Positions 25,901-37,900 of a stretch of 64,000 nucleotides of DNA are shown in pieces. The DNA comes from Pelecanus crispus (Eukaryota > Chordata > Aves > Pelecaniformes > Pelecanidae), in the NCBI RefSeq assembly GCF_030463565.1, contig NC_134643.1, positions 177,984,491-178,048,490 on the forward strand. The letters are read 5' to 3'. The notes below the pieces were generated by a model. It saw nothing but the letters and a program-made list of their open reading frames with translations. It ran no database searches and had not been told where the DNA came from. Within the stretch, counting starts at the first letter, position 1. The number at the start of each line of letters is the position of its first letter. Made by a program: the position numbers and the translations under genes.

Positions 25901-28900
25901 GTTCACTTTGAGCCAGTTACCTCCTTGCCCAACCAAAACCAGACTTCTCTTCCCACAACACGTAAGCTTCAGAGGCTCAGAGTCTTTGTCCTTCTTCCCT
26001 CTACCTACCATTGATGCCCTTGCAGTTGAATCAAGTGGCTTTCCCCTTCCCTTCTAACCAAAGACCAAGAATAAAAAAACTACTTCAGGGCACACCAGAA
26101 ATTCCTATTTCTCAGTTCCAGTGTTTTCACTAAAAGCAGTCAAGAGCAGTCATAAGGTGTACCTACTTTTAGTCTCGTGATCCTACTCTGATACAGAACA
26201 TTTGAGAATGTTCTCTGGGGACAGCACATCTGCAGTCCCATCCCCTTCAGAGCTACGAGCAGTCTAAACTTGTTCATGCAAGACAATCTCTACACATTCA
26301 CTGAATTTGAAGCTGTATGTATCAACTGTGGAAACCCATTTTTCAAAAACTTCTAATTTGGTGAAAACCAGGCAGATTTTCTGAGGAAGGGCAAAAGATG
26401 TTTCTGACAGTGACCTGAACTTGTGAAAAACAGTTTTCCAAAGTAAAAAAAGCTTAAAGTGACAAGACAAAACACACCGGGGGTGGGGGTGGTGTTTGTT
26501 TGTTTGTTTGGGTTTTTGTTTGTTTAGCTTTATTTTTTAAATTGGCTGAACCCTAGCCTGAGGTTTTTCCCTGTGAAATTCAGGTCAAGGAAGATTGCTT
26601 GTATGTCTGAAACTTTCACCTCACAGGGTTCTAGATATACAAAGTTAAAAGCAACAAGAATCTTGCAAGAGAGGTGCCCATGTCCTGTCTAAAGCATCAC
26701 AGGACTGGTAATGGTACCCAAAAAGTTAAGGTTTGGGTTGCTACTGTTCCAAGTAAGTTTAAAGGTTTATAATTTCAGATTGAGGGTTTCATTCAGACCA
26801 TCATTTCAGCAAAGTAAAACTTATATGACAAGCAGTAAGGACAGACTACATAGAATCCATGCTCCTGATAAAGTAGTGTCCTGGTTTCGGCTGGGATAGA
26901 GTTAATTTTCTTCCTAGCAGCAGGCATAGTGCTGTGTTTTGGATTTAGTAGGAGAAGAATGTTGATAACACACTGATGTTTTTAGTTGTTGCTGAGTACT
27001 GCTTATGCTAGTCAAGGACTTTTTCAGCTTCCCATGCTCTGCCAGGCGCACAAGAAACTGGGAGGGGGCACAGCCAGAATAGTTGATCCAAACTGACCAA
27101 AGGGCTATTCCATACCATATGACGTCATGCTCAGTATAGAAACTGGGGGGGGGGGGGGGGTGGCCAGGGAGCAGCGATGGCTGCTCGGGAACTGTCTGGG
27201 TATCGGTCGGCGGGTGGTGAGCAATTGCATTGTGCATCACTTGCTTCGTGTATCATTATTATTATTATCATTATTATACTGTTACTATTAGCATTACTAT
27301 TTTACTTTATTTCAATTATTAAACTGTTCTTATCTCAACCCAGGAGTGTTTCTCACTCTTACTCCTCCGATTCTCTCCCCCATCCCATCGGGGTAGGGGG
27401 ACTGAGCGAGCGGCTGCGTGGTGCTTAGTTGCTGGCTGGGGCTAAACCACGACAGTCCTTTTTGGCGCCCAACGTGGGGCCCGAAGGGTTTGAGATAACA
27501 ACAGATTAACTAGAGTGTATTAAGGAGTCTGTTAACAGTTGCCGGTCACGATATTAGTTCTTCTGATCTGCACCATGTTCTTTTTTTTGCAGCACGCGTT
27601 AAAGCTTGCTGTCAGTTTGTGTAGTGTGCTATGCTCTGCAGTGATTCATGATCTTTTGCTTGGGAGGCTCCTTATCAAAACTCTGACCTTGAGCATTCTT
27701 TGGTATTTGGGTTTCATACAGAAGTCACTACTGTACTTCGGGTACTACCTCATAGAGAGAGTTAGCAATTATACTTCTTACTCTGAGAGGCTTGTTGTGG
27801 AGGAAATACAGAATGGCACCTTTGCTGCTTTCTTCTATGATGTTTCCTCCTTCACTACAACAACTTTCCTGTATCTTGAACACCCCTGGGCAGTTAAGAT
27901 ACTTCTATTGATACTTCTTGGGAATGTTGTTTCCGTTTTGATAAAGGTCAGTAAGCAGTTTAAAAATACCATCCAGAGATCTACCCCAAGGCTGGATAGT
28001 TATGAGTGGCAGGGTGTGTGGGATCGTATGCGCAAGTACCTAGGGCAGTGGGGACCTCCAGTGTTTTGGAACTTCACCCCTGAACAAGTGCAGGATCCTG
28101 AAGAATTAGTAAAGTATTTGGAAGAAGTATGTTGTCACCCTGGTAGCTCCAGAGAGACACAAATCATTGCAACATGCTGGGGACTGGCCCATGCCTATCG
28201 AGCCGTGGTCAACACTAATCAGTACCCTCAAAAGAAAGAGAAGGTCTCTGGATCTGATGACAAAACAACAAGCACTGTGGCTACTCAAACCCCCACTACA
28301 GGCCCTGCGGCTACTCAAACCCCTGCCCCAGGCACTGTGGCTACTCAAACCACAGCCATGGGCACTGCGGCTACTCAAACCCCAGTGACAGACACTGCAG
28401 CTAAACCAGAGAACCAACCTGCGCCGGTATCAGTTGCCCCTATACAGAAGAAAAAATACACGAGGAAATCAGTTCGTTTAGTAAGGGATGAAGATGAACC
28501 AGGGCCATCACGAGAACCAGAGGAGGAAGAACCCATAAATGAGATGGTGACCACCCGATCCCTATCCCTGAGTGAGCTGCGAGATATGCGAAAAGATTTC
28601 GGTCGTCACCCAGGCGAGCACATCATCACCTGGCTGCTCCGATGCTGGGATAACGGGGCCAGTAGCCTGGATTTAGAGGGTAGGGAAGCCAAGCAGCTGG
28701 GATCCCTTTCCAGGGAAGGGGGCATTGACAAAGCAATTGGAAAAGGGGCAAAACCACTCAGCCTCTGGAGGCGACTTCTGTCAAGCGTGAAGGAAAGGTA
28801 TCCCTTCAAGGAGGATGTTTTATACCGCCCAAGCAAATGGACCACCGTAGAGAAAGGTATCCAGTACCTGAGGGAATTAGGTGTGCTGGAGGTGATTTAC

Positions 28901-31900
28901 AGTGACCTGAATGATGAGCGGTTAACCAAAGACCCAGATGAAGTCAGGTGCACACAATCCATGTGGTGGAAGGTGGTACGGAGCGCACCAGCATCGTATT
29001 CCAACTCGTTGGCAATACTAGCCTGGAAAGACGACGAGGCACCAACGGTGGATGAAGTGGCTAGACAACTCCGGGACTACGAAGAAAAGCTCTCTTCCTC
29101 CCTATGGGCCTGTGTCTCGGCTGTGGAAAAACTGTGCCAAGAGTTCCAACAACTCAGAGAGGATCTGTCCTACTCCCCACCTGCACGGACCAGTGTCTCA
29201 GCCATTAGGAGTCAACGTCCCTATGCTCAAGAGAGAGGATATAGAGGATACACACCACGGGGCACCCTGTGGTTTTACCTGCGTGATTATGGAGAGGACA
29301 TGAGAAAGTGGGATGGAAAACCCACCTCAACCTTAGAGGCACGGGTGCGTGAGTTGCAAGGAAAAACTATTAGAAAAGGCGGTTCTCCCAGGAAAATTGC
29401 AGCTCCAGTTTCCAGTGAGCAGTTCCCGAGACAGAGTAAGAGGGCTAATTTTACTTCCGACCTTGATCAGGGGACTTTTGATTCACATTTGCAGGAAGTG
29501 AACAGCGAATACTGTGACCAGTGTTAGAGGGGCCCTGCCTCCAGCCAGGTAGAGGAAAGGGACAACCGGGTTTACTGGACTGTGTGGATTCGATGGCCTG
29601 GAACGTCAGACCCACAGGAGTATAAGGCTCTAGTGGACACTGGTGCACAGTGCACGCTAATGCCATCAAACTATAGAGGGGCAGAACCCATTTGTATTTC
29701 TGGAGTGACAGGGGGATCCCAACAGCTAACTGTACTGGAAGCTGAAGTGAGCCTAACTGGGAATGAGTGGCAAAAGCACCCCATTGTGACTGGCCCAGAT
29801 GCTCCGTGCATCCTTGGCATAGACTACCTCAGGAGAGGGTATTTCAAGGACCCAAAAGGGTACCGGTGGGCTTTTGGTATAGCTGCTTTGGAGACAGAGG
29901 AAATTAAACAGTTGTCCACCTTGCCCGGTCTCTCAGAGGACCCTTCGATTGTAGGGTTGCTGAAGGTTGAGGAACAACAGGTGTCGATTGCTACCACAAC
30001 TGTGCACAGGCGGCAATATCGCACCAACCGAGACTCCCTGATTCCCATCCATAACCTGATTCGTCGACTGGAGAGCCAGGGAGTGATCAGCAAGACTCGC
30101 TCACCCTTTAACAGTCCCATATGGCCAGTGCGAAAGTCTAATGGGGAGTGGAGACTAACAGTGGACTATCGTGGCCTGAACGAAGTTACACCGCCGCTGA
30201 GTGCTGCCGTGCCAGACATGCTAGAACTTCAATATGAACTGGAGTCAAAGGCAGCTAAGTGGTATGCCACAATTGATATTGCTAATGCATTTTTCTCCAT
30301 CCCTTTGGCAGCAGAGTGCAGACCCCAGTTTGCTTTTACCTGGAGGGGTGTTCAGTACACCTGGAACCGACTGCCCCAGGGGTGGAAGCACAGCCCCACC
30401 ATTTGCCATGGACTGATCCAGACAGCACTGGAACAGGGTGAAGCTCCAGAACATCTGCAGTACATTGATGACATCATTGTGTGGGGCAACACAGCAGAAG
30501 AAGTTTTTGAGAAGGGAAAGAAAATAGTCCAAATCCTTCTGAAGGCTGGTTTTGCCATAAAACAGAGTAAGGTCAAGGGACCTGCACAGGAGATCCAGTT
30601 TTTAGGAATAAAATGGCAAGATGGACATCGTCAGATCCCAATGGATGTGATCAACAAAATAACAGCTATGTCCCCACCAACTAGCAAAAAGGAAACACAA
30701 GCTTTCTTAGGCGTTGTGGGGTTTTGGAGAACGCATATTCCAAATTACAGCCAGATCGTAAGCCCTCTCTATCAAGTGACCCAGAAGAAGAACGAATTCA
30801 AATGGGGCCCTGAGCAACAACAAGCCTTTGAACAAATTAAACGGGAGATAGTTCATGCAGTAGCCCTTGGGCCAGTCCGGGCAGGGCACGATATTAAAAA
30901 TGTGCTCTACACTGCAGCCGGGGAGAATGGCCCTACCTGGAGCCTCTGGCAGAAAGCACCAGGGGAGACTCGAGGTCGACCCCTAGGGTTTTGGAGTCGG
31001 GGATACAGAGGATCCGAAGCCTGCTATACTCCAACTGAGAAAGAGATACTGGCAGCATATGAAGGGGTTCGAGCTGCTTCAGAAGTGGTTGGTACTGAAG
31101 CACAGCTCCTGCTGGCACCCCGACTGCCGGTGTTGGGCTGGATGTTCAAAGGGAGGGTCCCCTCTACACATCATGCAACTGATGCTACATGGAGTAAGTG
31201 GGTTGCATTGATCACACAACGGGCTCGAATAGGAAACCCCAGTCGCCCAGGAATCTTGGAACTGATCATGGACTGGCCAGAAGGAAAAAACCTTAGAATA
31301 TCACCAGAGGAAGAGGTGACACGTGCTGAAGAGGCCCCACTGTATAATAAATTGCCAGAAAATGAAAAGCAATATGCCCTGTTCACTGATGGGTCCTGTC
31401 GTCTTGTGGGAAAGCATCGGAGGTGGAAAACTGCTGTATGGAGTCCTATACGACAAGTCGCAGAAACTGCTGAAGGAGAAGGGGAGTCAAGTCAGTTTGC
31501 AGAGGTGAAAGCCATCCAGCTGGCTTTAGATATTGCTGAAAGAGAAAAGTGGCCAGTCCTTTATCTCTCTACTGACTCATGGATGGTGGCAAATGCCCTG
31601 TGGGGGTGGCTGCAGCAATGGAAGCAGAGCAACTGGCAGCGCAGAGGCAAACCAATCTGGGCTGCCACATTGTGGCAAGATATTGCTGCCCGTGTAGAGA
31701 ACCTGGTTGTAAAAGTTCGTCATGTAGATGCTCATGTACCTAAGAGTCGGGCCACTGAAGAACATCAAAACAACCAGCAAGTAGATCAGGCTGCTAAGAT
31801 TGAAGTGGCTCAGGTGGATTTGGACTGGCAACATAAGGGTGAATTATTTATAGCTCGGTGGGCCCATGACGCCTCAGGCCATCAAGGAAGGGATGCAACG

Positions 31901-34900
31901 TATAAATGGGCTCGTGATCGAGGGGTGGACTTAACTATGGACAGTATTGCACAGGTTATTCATGAGTGTGAAACGTGCTGCAATCAAGCAAGCCAAGCAG
32001 TTCAAGCCCCTTGGGTATAGTGAACGATGGCTGAAATATAAATATGGGGAGGCCTGGCAGATTGATTACATCACGCTCCCACAGACCCACCAAGACAAGC
32101 GCTATGTGCTCACCATGGTGGAAGCAACCACTGGATGGTTGGAAACATATCCCGTGCCCCATGCCACCGCCCGGAACACCATCCTGGGCCTTGAAAAGCA
32201 AGTCCTGTGGCGACATGGCACCCCAGAAAGAATTGAGTCAGACAACGGGACTCATTTCCGAAACAACCTCATAGACACCTGGGCCAAAGAGCACGGCATT
32301 GAGTGGGTGTATCACATACCTTACCATGCACCAGCCTCCGGGAAAATTGAGCAATACAATGGATTGTTAAAGACTACCCTGAGAGCAATGGGTGCTGGGA
32401 CGTTTAAACATTGGGATACGCATTTAGCAAAAGCCACCTGGTTAGTCAACACCAGGGGATCTGCCAATCGAGCTGGCCCTGCCCAATCAAAACTTTTACG
32501 TACTGTAGAAGGAGATAAAGTTCCTGTAGTGCACATGAAAAATATGCTGGGGAAGACAGTCTGGGTTACTTCCCCCTCTGGCAAAGGCAAACCCATTCGT
32601 GGGATTGCTTTTGCTCAAGGACCTGGGTGCACTTGGTGGGTGATGCGAAACGATGGGGAAGCCCAATGTGTACCTCAAGGGAATTTGATTTTGGGTGAAA
32701 ATAGCCAATGAACTGAATTGTATAATATTAATTGCTTCATAATACTGTATGTTATCTCTTAACTATATGTTATCTCTTAACTGCATGTTAATATAATAAT
32801 ATAGTAGGTTAATATTAAGTATATAATACTATATATTATGATTGCTATATGCCGCATCAATGGTATTGCAGTAAGAATTGCCCAGCTTAATGAAAATGAA
32901 CTTTGATGAAACCATGTTGGAATGAGAACTGACTTCAGCATGCAACAGTCCAACACTGCACACCACCTCTCCTGCTCTGAAAGACTGTGATGACAGATGG
33001 AACCCAAAGTCATGGGCTAAATGAACTCAATGGACATTTTAGAGGGATGGGCCACAGACGAAGGGAATGATATCTGTGTGTATATCAAGATAGGGAAAGC
33101 GGTGGTGATTAATTGGAACACATTGGAAAGGGGAGGGCCTGTGCATGACGTAGATGGTATAGAATAAGGGGTGGATACTGTCCTGGTTTCGGCTGAGATA
33201 GAGTTAATTTTCTTCCTAGCAGCAGGCATAGTGCTGTGTTTTGGATTTAGTAGGAGAAGAATGTTGATAACATGCTGATGTTTTTAGTTGTTGCTGAGTA
33301 CTGCTTATGCTAGTCAAGGACTTTTTCAGCTTCCCATGCTCTGCCAGGCGCACAAGAAACTGGGAGGGGGCACAGCCAGAAGAGTTGATCCAAACTGACC
33401 AAAGAGCTATTCCACACCGTATGACGTCATGCTCAGTATATAAACTGGGGGGGTGGGGGTGGCCAGGGAGCAGCTATCGCTGCTCGGGAACTGTCTGGGT
33501 ATCGGTCGGCGGGTGGTGAGCAATTGCATTGTGCATCACTTGCTTCGTGTATCATTATTATTATTATCATTATTATACTGTTACTATTAGCATTACTATT
33601 TTACTTTATTTCAATTATTAAACTGTTCTTATCTCAACCCAGGAGTGTTTCTCACTCTTACTCCTCCGATTCTCTCCCCCATCCCATCAGGGTAGGGGGA
33701 GTGAGCGAGCGGCTGCGTGGTGCTTAGTTGCTGGCTGGGGCTAAACCACGACAAGTAGTTAAAAGGTTACAACTGGAGATCATCACATCATAGCAGAAAC
33801 TTGGCAAGTAACCACTCAAATGTCCCTGGTTCCCTACTGCACTTAGTAAAACAGATTTGTGTAACACCTTCACTGACAACGTTACACAAATCCACTTTAA
33901 CTTTAGCTGTGCATACCTTGAAGCGAGCGTTGTGCACTGTGACCATCTGAATGCACAAGTCAAGGAAGGAACATCCTCCTGCTGGGTGAGCAGAATTTTT
34001 TTCCCAGTCACAAGCACACTGCAGTCACTAAGATTTTAAAAGCATCTCAAATGCAATCACATTTGATCTCAAGGCGAAGATTTTTAATGAAAGCACTGGA
34101 AGCCTAATTTGGGTATAGTATATTATGGCCAATACTACCAAACAGCAGAATTTCCACATTCCAAAACTTGGGAGAAAAAAAGGAAGAACTTTGCTTACAG
34201 AACTAACATTTACACTAATTACAGATATCAATTTTCTATTTTGAAGACTGTATTCTTTATAATGTTAATTCTTACAAAACTATAAACACTGAATATATAC
34301 CTATTACTTAATTTACTGTTTACCATAACTCGTGGTGTGGGGTTTTTTTTGTTTCTTTTAAAGTACCTGAAACACTTCCTTGAACTTCAGTATTAAAGTT
34401 TTCATGCAGCAAGCAACAGGGACCTTTCCTTTTGAAAAGGATCTACATCATTTGGGGTTTTGCCCTGTCGAGACTGTTCGAATTCCCCTTCTTCTCTAAA
34501 GGTCTACTTTGTTAATTAATTTTTTTTTTTTTTTACCATCTGAAACACCAAGTATCAGCAGTAACTCTACAAAGTAACATTAGTAGTGGATACCTAATTA
34601 AAAGATGACAAAAAAAGATGACAAAAAGCAGGGCAAAATTTGGCTTTTAAAGCTGTTTAGACAGCAAGCAGCTATGCCTCAGAAAAGAGTGAATATGATA
34701 AACTTTTCATAGTACTTTACAACTAACTTACACTATCTATACAAAACCTAAGCATCTAAAATATTTAAATCACCAGCCCACCATTACTTTAATAAATAGG
34801 CCATAATATGGGCCCAATTGTTATAAGTAATTAGATTAGCCTAACGTGTTTCACAAAATTGAAATAAAGCAGAACTATATCACTTACTCGTTGGGCAACT

Positions 34901-37900
34901 TCTGCGGCAGCTGCTGCCATTGCTGCAGCTTTGGCCTTCTCTGCTTCATCGTAAGTAGGAAGAGAGGTAGCTACACTGTATGGAGGTGGTACAGGGTAAA
35001 ATTCATTGCGTGTTTCTGTTCAAAATAAAGACGTTACACATTTTTAAGCCAGAAAGATGTCAAGAATATTAAATTTTACATGCATGTAACTATTAAGCTT
35101 TAAAGTATATTTTTTTTCAACAGAGGCTGAAATTTATTTCAGGTTCTTACAAGTTTTAAAAAACTTCATTTCTATAAAATAAAATAGCGAACAACTTGAT
35201 GGTGCTTTTAGTTGCTACTCAAGGCAGAAACCTTAACCTAGATGCTGCAAGGAGCCAACAAATTTATGAACAACTGTATTTGCTGAGTTACATCCCTTGG
35301 CATTCCAACCAAAGGCTTTTTATCGAATCATACAAAAGACATGCACAGACACATTCTAAAAAAAGTTTTTAACTATCAACATCAATTAGTTACTTAAGTC
35401 CAGTAATTATCATGCTGTATTTTTATTAGCATGGTCTTGCTGCCAACTCCAGTTGTTCTGTGAAAATCAGTTTTTCAAGATTTCAATTTCACCACATTCT
35501 TTTAAAAATGTTTCTTCTATCAAAATGGACCACATACTTCATTCTTACATATTGAAATAGTAAAACATCATCACATAGAATAGAATTATTAACAAAATGA
35601 ATAAAAACTATTTAAAATACACCTTGTGCTTCCTCCTACAGACAGCAGTGGTTTGTAACAAGATTGCTTACGTGGTAAAGATTTGTCAGCACAGGTCACA
35701 TGGTAAAAAAAGTTGTCAGCACACCACCACGAAGATGTTATATATAGGGATAATTCTGCATAGCTATGTATTATACTTGCAAACACTGCCTCAAAGAACA
35801 GGGACAGGAAATCGGTCCTTTAATCCACATTAAAAAAAATTAGGTTGGAGGTTACTTCTAAAATATTTATTTGGCACATGGGAGACGCAAATCCAAGCAA
35901 TTTCGCTTCAACAGTGACTTTGATGTTGCATGCTATTAAGTCTCCCATACTCCGAAGAAGAGTCACAACCTCATGAGGAAGGGAGCAGTGAATAAATAGA
36001 GAGACCTCTGTTACTCATTTTCCACAAGAAGTGGAAAAGAGCCTTTAAAGCAAAAATGAATCATTCCATGGCAATATTTTCACCAAACAATGGCACACAC
36101 TTAAGAAGTTTGAGTTTTGACAAATCACTGCTTTGATTTTGTTTTTTTGAATGAAGAGGCAATAAAAATTGCTAATGAAGGCTAATAATGGAGCACTACT
36201 CAAAGATGTAGATTAAATGTGGAACTGAACTACATGCAGACTTAAATAAAACCTATTACACTAATTAATGAACATCCATTTAGCCTAGTAATTTGGAACA
36301 ATCAGTGTAATTTAGAAGTGTGCTGCTTCTGAAGAAACCAGACAAAGGGCTGTGCGTGAAAGCATAGCTTTTCACTGCAATTGTGTGCATCGAAAAAAAA
36401 AAAAAACCACACCGCAGCATTGTACCACTTTGAACCAAGTGCTGATTCATACACACACCTGCCTGACAAGCTGTTCGGTAAGAAAAATACCTGAGGTTGC
36501 AGCTGCTTCTACAGCTATGCTACAGTAAGGTGGAGGGGAAGTATCTGCTTCAGATAAGGCTGCTGTCTGGGGAGTCTGTGTAGTCTCTGTAGATGTGGAA
36601 GGTTGCTCAGCTGCTGAAGACTCTGGGGGGTCATCCTCGTTGTGAAGCTTAGAAGAAAAACACACAAATTTCAGACGCATTCAGGGAATACTTTCCGTGA
36701 CAACCTAGTACTTGCAGAACCATCTTCAAAAAGAGAGAAGATTACTCTTCAACAAAACAAAAATTATTTATAAACCAGCACATGACTACTTTAAGTAGTC
36801 CAGTTAAATCCTTTTAAGCAAACAGCTAAAGATAATCTACACTGCCTCCCTGCCCAGCCCCCGCCCCGAAACAGACTTCTTCAGATATTCAGAGAGTCCT
36901 AGAAATCTGGGTTTTTTACTATATGGGAAAATGCTGGCTATAAAATACTTTCTATTATATGAATATTTTAACACCATTGCTTTTTTTTTGTTAAATACAT
37001 TCATAAAATGTATTAACCCATTTTAAAATACAACAGTTGAGCAACGCTATCTTTCACTGTATTAATCTAGAAGAAATAAAAAAATAAGGCACATTTCTAC
37101 TACTGTAACTGAGATTTTTATACTCTTGCGTCTTGTGAGAGAGCTTCTCCACCCAAATTCTAAGACTTTTCAAAACATTCTGCTTTTCTTTACAGCCTGG
37201 AAGGAATCCTTTCCCCATAAAAATTTAAGTTGCTGGTTTGTTTGGTTGCCTTTTCTTTTAAAATACAGTTTTAAAAGGACATGTCCAGTTAAGCATATAC
37301 AGACATAAGAATTTAGATAAGCAAGAATGTTCATTAAAAGTGGAATTCAGATCCAGCAACTAGTATCTTTTCTTAGAGAAGGTATTTTTTATCATTTTAG
37401 CTAACTTCATAGTGTTTAGAATATGAATCAAACTTTAAGAAGAAAGAGTACTAGCATAAACTAAAAAGTGCTAGTTCCCACTAGTGTAAACTACAAGATA
37501 AGATGCCTAGAAGGCAACTGCTGAAGCACCATATTTAAAACCCAGAAAATAAGATTAGTAAGTCGAACATATCTGAAAAAAGAATTCTGTAACTTCAAAT
37601 TGGTAGCTTCTATGAACACCCTACAGAAAAATATTATTTTAATTTCAATAACAAAAATATTAAGAATACAACTACATTAATTTCATAATAGGCAAAGTAC
37701 AATCAGATTGTTGGGAAAAGCACATTCTGAGAAGAACGAACGCTAAACTCCTTGTTAAGTAGTGTAGCGTTCACACCAAAATTGTTTTATATCCGGAGTA
37801 TGTCACAGAATCACAGAATGGTTGAGGTTGGAAGGGACCTCTGGAGGCCATCTAGTCCAACCCCCACGCTCAAGCAGAACCTCCTGCAGCCAGTTGCCCA

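Larger units (their letters stand above)
26877..33753 (+). mobile_element. ERVL-like endogenous retrovirus, near complete, env-less
   Basis: 6,877-bp provirus in the order 5' LTR, primer binding site, gag-like ORF, amber codon, protease, reverse transcriptase, RNase H, integrase, polypurine tract and 3' LTR. LTRs start TG and end CA, and the element is flanked by AGTAG on both sides (26872-26876 and 33754-33758), proving an intact single insertion. The LTRs differ by about 12 substitutions by eye plus a G-tract length change, so the insertion is fairly recent. Pol has protease, RT, RNase H and DD35E integrase signatures. The 5-bp duplication, missing env and Pol type point to a class III (ERVL/spuma-like) family. 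The primer site is Lys1,2, rather than the Leu type after which ERV-L is named. One integrase frameshift and the amber codon are the only breaks I see in the ORFs. Confidence 0.95.
20723..34887 (-). other. NDFIP2: NDFIP2 intron 3 (hosts the endogenous retrovirus)
   Basis: Starts GTAAGTG. Of its 14.2 kb, 6.9 kb is the antisense-oriented ERV at 26877-33753, so the pre-insertion intron was about 7.3 kb. The remainder is AT-rich, with a pyrimidine-rich stretch at 25650-26010 and a GTTT repeat at about 26494-26525. No further gene was seen. Confidence 0.85.

Noticed and set aside
25649..26014. 121-codon plus-strand frame, Ser/Pro/Phe-rich
   Set aside because: It lies in a pyrimidine-rich intron stretch, shows repeated composition rather than domain features, and overlaps another frame.
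28106..28417. Minus-strand frame opposite the gag repeat
   Set aside because: It is a shadow of the 30-bp coding repeat on the other strand.
32712..33178. Possible env remnant between integrase and 3' LTR
   Set aside because: Too short, AT-rich, and no frame with signal peptide or membrane anchor.
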